In this document: one piece after another, positions 46,365 through 51,492 of the stretch | How positions within the stretch are numbered: position 1 is the first letter of the stretch | Layout: each line of letters starts with the position of its first letter | NCBI GenBank assembly: GCA_031459235.1 | Contig: JAVKIY010000014.1 | Span: 1-51,492, forward strand | Length of the DNA stretch: 51,492 nucleotides | Direction: 5' to 3' | Origin: Fervidifonticultor_A tertius | Lineage (GTDB): Bacteria; Sysuimicrobiota; Sysuimicrobiia; Sysuimicrobiales; Humicultoraceae | The notes under the pieces: generated by a model | Database searches by the model: none | Told to the model about the DNA's origin: nothing | The model's input: only the letters and a program-made list of their open reading frames with translations | Position numbers and translations under genes: made by a program

Positions 46365-47378
46365 ATGACGCTCCGCGGGCGCCTGGTGGTGGAGGAGGTC
46401 GACAGCCGCGAGCTCCGCGGCAACCCGCTCGGCGACCCCCACGTCCGCCGTATCCCGGTCTACCTGCCGCCAGGCTACGACGACGGTGCGGCTCGCTATC
46501 CCGTCATCTACTGGCTGCACGGCTTCACCGGCATCGGGCTCTCCGCGATCAACGCGAACCCGTGGGTGCCCTCGCTGCCCGAGTGCATGGACCGGGCGGC
46601 GGCGGCGGGCGCGCCGCCGGCGATCCTGGTCATGGCGGACGGCTTCACACGCTTCGGCGGCAGCCAGTACCTGAACTCCGAGGCCACCGGCCGATACGAG
46701 GACTTCGTCGCGCGCGAGCTCGTCGCGTTCGTCGACGGTCGGTACCGGACGCTGCCCTCCGCGCGCCACCGCGGCGTCGACGGCAAGTCGAGCGGCGGCT
46801 ACGGCGCCCTCGTCCTGGCGATGCGCCACCCCGACGTCTTCGGGGCGGTGGCGTCGCACTCGGGCGATATGTTCTTCGAAGCCTGCTATATGCCCGACTT
46901 CTGGAAGTATTGCAACATCGTGGCGAAGTACGGCGGCTCCGATGCCTTCCTCCAGGCGTTCCTCGAGATGCCCAAGAAGACCCACGACGCGCTGACGGCG
47001 GTGAACATCGCCGCCATGGCGATGGCGTACTCGCCGAACCCGGCCCGGGCGCCGTTTCGGTTCGACCTGCCGTTCGACCCGCACACGGGCGCGCTCGACG
47101 AGGAGACCTGGGCGCGCTGGCTCGACTGGGATCCGCTCCGCATGGCCCCGCGCTACGCCGACGCGCTCCGCCGCCACCGGCTCATCTATCTGGAGTGCGG
47201 TTCGCGCGATCAGTACCACCTCCACCTCGGGGCGCGCCAGCTCCACCGGCGCCTCGAGGCCCTGGGGATCCGGCACGAGTACGCGGAGTTCGACGACGAT
47301 CACACCTCCATCAACTACCGCTATGTCGAGTCCCTCCGACGGCTCTGCGAAACGCTCGCCGGCCCCGATGGGGGCTGA
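46365..47378 (+). CDS. Alpha/beta-hydrolase esterase (esterase D / enterochelin-esterase-like)
   Basis: A 337-residue cytosolic alpha/beta-hydrolase. RRIPVYLPPGYDDGAARYPV and VIYWLHGFTG (oxyanion strand) are followed by the nucleophile elbow GKSSGGYGA (GxSxGG). A late Asp/Glu and the C-terminal His of EFDDDHTSINYR complete a plausible triad. It fits the Pfam esterase family that includes S-formylglutathione hydrolase, acetylxylan and feruloyl esterases. ATG at 46365 after a 59-bp gap with only a weak ribosome site. Its end overlaps the first permease by 11 bp. An acylated sugar as transported substrate would make sense, but this is inference. Confidence 0.85.
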   Translation: MTLRGRLVVEEVDSRELRGNPLGDPHVRRIPVYLPPGYDDGAARYPVIYWLHGFTGIGLSAINANPWVPSLPECMDRAAAAGAPPAILVMADGFTRFGGSQYLNSEATGRYEDFVARELVAFVDGRYRTLPSARHRGVDGKSSGGYGALVLAMRHPDVFGAVASHSGDMFFEACYMPDFWKYCNIVAKYGGSDAFLQAFLEMPKKTHDALTAVNIAAMAMAYSPNPARAPFRFDLPFDPHTGALDEETWARWLDWDPLRMAPRYADALRRHRLIYLECGSRDQYHLHLGARQLHRRLEALGIRHEYAEFDDDHTSINYRYVESLRRLCETLAGPDGG

Positions 47379-48315
47379 GGCCCGCCCCGCGCGCCCCGCC
47401 GTCCGCGCCGCCGCCCGCGTCGGTCGCCGGGGGCTCACCCGGCGGGAGCGTCGCGCCGCGGCGGTCGCCTACGCGTTCCTGACGCCGGCGCTGGTTCTGC
47501 TCGGCGTCTTCACGTTCTACCCTGTGCTCTTCGGCACCGCGCTCGCCCTGTTCGACTACGACGTGATCTCGCCGCCGCGCTTCGTCGGGCTCGCGCACTT
47601 TCGCGCCATGGCGGAAGACCGCTACTTCTGGATCGCGCTGGGTAACTCCGTGAAGTTCCTGCTCGTGGTGCCGGTGCTGCAGGGCCTCTCCATCGCGCTC
47701 GCCGTCACGGTCAACAAGCCGGTCCGCGGGATCCGGTGGTTCCGTGCCGCGTACTACCTCCCGGTCGTGACCTCGATGGTCGCGGTCGGCCTGATGTGGC
47801 GGTGGCTGCTCGAGCAGGACGGGGTGGTGAACTGGCTGTTGCTGAGCATCGGCGCGCTGGCGCGGCCGGTCGCCTGGCTCGGCGATCCCGACCTGGCGCT
47901 CTACGCGGTGATGTTCGTGACCCTGTGGAAGGGCCTCGGCTTCTACATGGTGATCTACCTGGTCGGCCTGCAGGCGATCTCGCCCGAGGTGGAGGAGGCG
48001 GCCGTCGTGGACGGTGCCACGCGATGGCAGGTCTTCCGCCGCGTCACCCTGCCGCTGCTGCGGCCCTCGATTCTGCTCGCCTCGACGATCTCGGCGATGG
48101 CCGCGCTCAAGGTCTTCGAGGAGGTCTATGTGATGACCGGCGGCGGCCCGATGTTCCGGACGTACACCATGTTCTACTACATCTTCGACCGCGGGTTTCA
48201 GCAGCTCGACATGGGCTACGCCGCGGCGCTGGCGGTGGTGCTGGCCGGGGCCATCCTGGCGCTGTCGGCGGTCAACTTCCGCATCTTCCGCGAGGGGGGG
48301 TGGACCTATCACTAG
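47368..48315 (+). CDS. Sugar ABC transporter permease (MalF-like)
   Basis: A 315-residue protein with a basic N-terminus (residues 1-34), six helices (first AYAFLTPALVLLGVFTFYPV) and the EAA loop EEAAVVDGATRWQVFRRVTLP. The ATG at 47368 lies inside the esterase end (11-bp overlap) and is in the frame that opens at 47323. CUT1 importer subunit. Confidence 0.93.
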   Translation: MGAEARPARPAVRAAARVGRRGLTRRERRAAAVAYAFLTPALVLLGVFTFYPVLFGTALALFDYDVISPPRFVGLAHFRAMAEDRYFWIALGNSVKFLLVVPVLQGLSIALAVTVNKPVRGIRWFRAAYYLPVVTSMVAVGLMWRWLLEQDGVVNWLLLSIGALARPVAWLGDPDLALYAVMFVTLWKGLGFYMVIYLVGLQAISPEVEEAAVVDGATRWQVFRRVTLPLLRPSILLASTISAMAALKVFEEVYVMTGGGPMFRTYTMFYYIFDRGFQQLDMGYAAALAVVLAGAILALSAVNFRIFREGGWTYH

Positions 48316-48322
48316 CCGCAGC

Positions 48323-49129
48323 GTGGGGCTGGCCGTGCGCTACGCGGGCCTGGCGGCGCTCGCGGCGTTTGCCATCTTTCCGCTGTTGTGGCTGCTCTCG
48401 ATCGCCCTGCGCGCCACCGGCAGCGTCTTCGGCTTCCCGCCCCAGCTCGTGCCCTGGCCGGTCTCGGCGGCGCACTTCGTCACCGTGTGGCAGACGATGC
48501 CGCTCCCGCGCTTCTTCGCCAACACCGTGCTGCTGTGCGGCGCCGCGGTGGCGCTCAACGTCGTGCTGTGCGCGATGGCCGCCTACCCCCTGGCGCGCAT
48601 CGAGTTCCCAGGCCGGAAGCTCGTGGCCGCGCTGCTGCTCTCCACCCTGATGCTGCCCGGGCACGTGGGCATGATCGTGAACTTCGTCACGCTGCTCCGG
48701 CTGGGGCTGGTGGACACGTACGCCGGTGTGCTGCTGCCGGGCGCGGTGTCCGTCTTCGGGATCTTCCTGCTGCGCCAGGCATTCCTGACCGTGCCGGCCG
48801 AGCTGGAGGACGCGGCGCGCATCGACGGCGCCTCGGAGTGGGGCATCTGGTGGCGCGTGATGCTGCCCGTGATCGCGCCCGCGCTGGCCGCGCTCGCGCT
48901 GTTCGAGTTCGTGGCGGTGTGGAACTCGTTCCTGTGGCCGTTGATCGTGCTGAAGACGCCCGAGAAGTACCCCCTGGCCGTGGGGCTGCTGTACCTCTCG
49001 GGGCTGTTCGCCCACAACACGCGGGCGGTGGCCGCGGGCGCGGTGCTCATGACCATCCCCATCGTGGTCGTCTTCCTGTTCACGCAGCGGTACTTCCTGC
49101 GCGGGCTCACGGTGGGGGCGGTGCGGTGA
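48323..49129 (+). CDS. Sugar ABC transporter permease (MalG-like)
   Basis: A 268-residue protein with six helices and the EAA loop EDAARIDGASEWGIWWRVMLP, the second CUT1 permease. GTG start at 48323, seven bases past the first permease. The ATPase of this importer is not encoded nearby; the MalK-type ATPase at 29.2-30.3 kb or another shared one could be used. Confidence 0.93.
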   Translation: MGLAVRYAGLAALAAFAIFPLLWLLSIALRATGSVFGFPPQLVPWPVSAAHFVTVWQTMPLPRFFANTVLLCGAAVALNVVLCAMAAYPLARIEFPGRKLVAALLLSTLMLPGHVGMIVNFVTLLRLGLVDTYAGVLLPGAVSVFGIFLLRQAFLTVPAELEDAARIDGASEWGIWWRVMLPVIAPALAALALFEFVAVWNSFLWPLIVLKTPEKYPLAVGLLYLSGLFAHNTRAVAAGAVLMTIPIVVVFLFTQRYFLRGLTVGAVR

Positions 49130-50634
49130 AGCGGGTGCTCTTCGTGCCGCTCGACGACCGGCCGGCGACGCGCGAGACGGTGCTCGACCTGCTGCCGCTG
49201 CTCGGGGCGGCATGGGACACGCCGCCCCGCGACCTGCTGGGGCGCCGGCGCCGTCCGGCTGACCTGGACGGGCTGTTCCGGTGGGTCGAGCGCGAGGCGC
49301 CAGGGGCGGATGCGCTGATCGCCTCGGCCGAGGTGCTCATCCACGGCGGGTTGGTGGCCTCGCGGCTCTCGGTGGACTCGCTCGAGGTTCTGTGGCGCCG
49401 GCTCGACCGGGTCGTTCGCCTGGCCGCGCGCGTGCCCACCTACCTGGCCGCGGTGAACCCGCGCATCCCCACCGGGGGCGGCGACGAAGAGCCCGCGTAC
49501 TGGGGCGCCTACGGCGACCGGCTGCGCGCGTACTCCGCGCACCTGGACGCCGGTGAGGCCACGGACAACGACGGCCGCATCCGGCTGGCGCTCGACGCGA
49601 TCGCGGATGTCCCCGCCACCGTGGTGGACGACCTGCTCCGGCGTCGGCGCCGTCAGCTCGTGGTCAACATCGAGCTCATCGTCCTGGCCGGTGCCGGGCG
49701 CCTGAGCGCGCTCCTGATCGGCCAGGACGACGCCGAGCCCTACGGCCTGACCCGTGGGGACCTGGCCGTGCTGCGCCGCTTCCGCGACCGCTGCGGCGGA
49801 GCGCGGGCACACGTCTCGGCCGGCGCCGACGAGCTGTGCGCGCGGCTGCTCGCACGCGCCGCGGTGGACGAGCTCGGCCGGCCGCCGCGGGTGGCCGTGC
49901 GGTACACCTACCCCGAGGCCAGGCGGAGCGTGCCGCGCTACGAGCCGTTCACGCTTGAGGAGACCGTGGCGAGCCACCTGGAGGCCGCGGGCTGCGTCGT
50001 CGACGACGAGTCGCCAGAGGTCCTGCTGTGGGTGCACAACTTCGCGGGCGTCACCCAGCGCGAGGCCGCGGACCAGCGCGGGGCGCCGCCGGCCCCGACG
50101 CGGACGGTGGCCGCGGCGCTAGCCGAGGCCGCGGGGCGCGGGCTCATCTGCGGGTGCGCCGATGTGCGCTTCGCCAACGGCGCGGACGACGCGCTCGTGC
50201 GGTCGCTGTTCGCGCGCGACGACCTGGCCGGTCTGTGGGGCTATGCCGGATGGAACACGTGCAGCAACACCCTGGGCACGGTGCTGGCCCAGGTGATCCT
50301 GGTCCTCTGCGCGCGCGGCCGGCTGGGCGAGGTGCGGCTGCGCCGGCTGCGGCGGCGCTACCTGGCGCGCCGGCTCCTCGACGACTGGGGGTACCAGGCC
50401 GTGGTCCGGCCGTACCTGGCGCAGGAGGTGCTCGCGGGCGTGGGCGCAAACGCCGCGGCTCTGGGCGCGGCGGCGGCCGCGGTGTCCGACGCGGCGCAGC
50501 GCCGTTTCCGCGACGAGGTCCTGCCGCCGATCGAGCGCGCGCTCGGCGCCACGGGTTTCGACGGCGTGGCATTTCCGTGGGACCGGCTGTTCGAGGTCGA
50601 GGTGCGGTTGACGGATGAGGCGCAAGGCGTTTGA
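49126..50634 (+). CDS. DUF4127-family protein
   Basis: A 502-residue soluble protein with no signal peptide. It begins VLFVPLDDRPATRETVLDLL, the strongly conserved DUF4127 N-terminus (PLDDRP), then IASAEVLIHGGLVASRL, NPRIPTGGGDEEPAYW, LLIGQDDAEPYGLTRGD and GYAGWNTCSNTLGTVLAQ. These are all family hallmarks with many conserved Asp, Glu, Asn and His residues suggesting an enzyme. No biochemical function is established that I know of. The GTG start overlaps the permease stop (GTGA), and the next gene starts 20 bp before its end, so it is firmly embedded in a sugar-import operon; a role in breaking down or sensing the imported compound is likely. Confidence 0.9.
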   Translation: MKRVLFVPLDDRPATRETVLDLLPLLGAAWDTPPRDLLGRRRRPADLDGLFRWVEREAPGADALIASAEVLIHGGLVASRLSVDSLEVLWRRLDRVVRLAARVPTYLAAVNPRIPTGGGDEEPAYWGAYGDRLRAYSAHLDAGEATDNDGRIRLALDAIADVPATVVDDLLRRRRRQLVVNIELIVLAGAGRLSALLIGQDDAEPYGLTRGDLAVLRRFRDRCGGARAHVSAGADELCARLLARAAVDELGRPPRVAVRYTYPEARRSVPRYEPFTLEETVASHLEAAGCVVDDESPEVLLWVHNFAGVTQREAADQRGAPPAPTRTVAAALAEAAGRGLICGCADVRFANGADDALVRSLFARDDLAGLWGYAGWNTCSNTLGTVLAQVILVLCARGRLGEVRLRRLRRRYLARRLLDDWGYQAVVRPYLAQEVLAGVGANAAALGAAAAAVSDAAQRRFRDEVLPPIERALGATGFDGVAFPWDRLFEVEVRLTDEAQGV

Positions 50635-51492
50635 CGTCGTGGTGATCGGCGGGGGCCCGGCCGGCTCCACCGCCGCGATCGCGGCCGCCCGCGAGGGCGC
50701 GCGCGTGGCACTCGTGGAGCGCTACGGGTTTCTGGGCGGGACGCTGACCGCCGCGATGGTGGCCCCGATCATGGGATTCCACGCGGGCGACCTTCAAGTG
50801 GTTCGCGGGATTCCCGGCGAGATCGTCGAGCGGCTGGTGGCCCTGGGTGCCTCGCCCGGGCACGTCCCCGACCCGATCGACTTCTGCGACTCGGTCACGC
50901 CGTTCGACTACGAGGGCCTCAAGCGCGTGTTGCTGGAGATGGCGACCGGTGCCGGGGTGGAACTCTGGCTCCACACCGTGTTCCTGCGCGCGCGGGCCGA
51001 CGGTGGGGTGGTGCGCGCCGCGCGCGTCTGGCAGAAGGACGGCGAGCGCGAGCTGCGCGCACCGGTGTTCGTGGACGCCTCGGGCGACGGCGACCTCTCG
51101 GTCTCCGCGGGCGCGCAGGCCGAGGTCGGCCGGTCCTCGGACCGGCGGCCGCAGCCGATGACGATGATGTTCCGCCTGGGCGGGGTGGACTGGGCGGCGG
51201 TGATGGCGCACCTCGAGCGTCATCCCGACGAGGTCCAGCACGGCCAGGGCATCCACGAGCGCATCGAGATCGCTTGGCTGCGCGGGCTGCCCAGCCGCGG
51301 CTTCGCCGGGTTCGGCGGGCTGGTGCGCGAGGCGCGCGCGCGGGGCGAGTGGACCGTGCCGCGCGACCGCCTGCTGGTCTTCGAGGGCGTACGGCCCGGC
51401 GAGGCGGTGGTCAACACGACGCGGGTGCTCGACCGGCTGGGCATCGTGGGCGAGGACCTCGCGCGGGCCGAGGTCGAGGGGCGACGCCAGGC
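50615..51492 (+). CDS. FAD-dependent oxidoreductase, N-terminal part (cut by window edge)
   Basis: At least 292 codons are present and the frame runs off the window. ATG at 50615 lies inside the last 20 bases of DUF4127. It begins MRRKAFDVVVIGGGPAGSTA, a Rossmann GxGxxG FAD site, followed by VERYGFLGGTLTAAMV and APVFVDASGDGDLSVSAGA, the pattern of the FAD_oxidored family (pfam12831). Members are often found beside sugar importers and DUF4127 and may oxidise a sugar or polyol. The catalytic cap and the rest of the protein are not visible. Confidence 0.88.
   Translation, partial: MRRKAFDVVVIGGGPAGSTAAIAAAREGARVALVERYGFLGGTLTAAMVAPIMGFHAGDLQVVRGIPGEIVERLVALGASPGHVPDPIDFCDSVTPFDYEGLKRVLLEMATGAGVELWLHTVFLRARADGGVVRAARVWQKDGERELRAPVFVDASGDGDLSVSAGAQAEVGRSSDRRPQPMTMMFRLGGVDWAAVMAHLERHPDEVQHGQGIHERIEIAWLRGLPSRGFAGFGGLVREARARGEWTVPRDRLLVFEGVRPGEAVVNTTRVLDRLGIVGEDLARAEVEGRRQ

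Overview
This is a GC-rich (roughly 70% G+C), densely packed bacterial chromosome segment. GTG starts are common, and 1-20 bp gene overlaps (GTGA, ATGA) are the rule. It carries riboswitch classes typical of Gram-positive and related phyla (c-di-AMP and ykkC type), a TreT-type trehalose synthase typical of thermophiles, and two solute-binding proteins whose signal peptides lack a lipobox cysteine. I infer a GC-rich member of a deep Terrabacteria-like lineage, possibly thermophilic. The phylum cannot be fixed from this window.

Left part (1-7.6 kb, minus strand): the start of a molybdopterin hydroxylase subunit, an EamA exporter, a Nudix hydrolase and the large glutamate synthase subunit gltB. 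gltB has a consensus-like promoter and a long leader that I read as a ykkC subtype-2 (most likely ppGpp) riboswitch. Next comes a minus-strand operon read from about 13.28 kb: a c-di-AMP riboswitch with an attenuator hairpin, then treT, a MscS channel, a YihY/BrkB membrane protein, an otsA-otsB fusion and a five-CBS-motif protein. This looks like an osmotic/turgor response unit.

Middle part (13.4-27.9 kb): glgX on the plus strand faces a five-gene minus-strand operon, glgE / treS-maltokinase / glgB / treZ / treY. With treT and otsAB, four of the five known bacterial trehalose routes (TreP is absent) and the GlgE route to alpha-glucan sit within about 20 kb. No glgA, glgC or glgP is present. 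A small zinc-ribbon membrane protein diverges from glgE.

27.9-33.4 kb (minus): an ABC sugar/solute importer (binding protein, two permeases, MalK-type ATPase) in one operon with a GH63-like hydrolase of the mannosyl-/glucosylglycerate hydrolase type. 33.5-38.7 kb (plus): carA-carB and a metallo-beta-lactamase hydrolase. The carA promoter is overlapped by two ArgR-box-like sequences. 38.7-43.4 kb (minus): a dihydroorotase-like amidohydrolase, pyrroline-5-carboxylate dehydrogenase, a SAM methyltransferase and a FabG-like reductase. A tRNA-Ser(UGA) and a small DUF4870-like membrane protein follow.

Right end (44-51.5 kb, plus): a translationally coupled run consisting of a PP-loop ATPase, a second sugar-binding protein, an esterase, two permeases, a DUF4127 protein and an FAD-dependent oxidoreductase cut by the window edge. 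No ATPase accompanies this second importer. Its substrate and the purpose of the DUF4127/oxidoreductase/PP-loop set are unknown.
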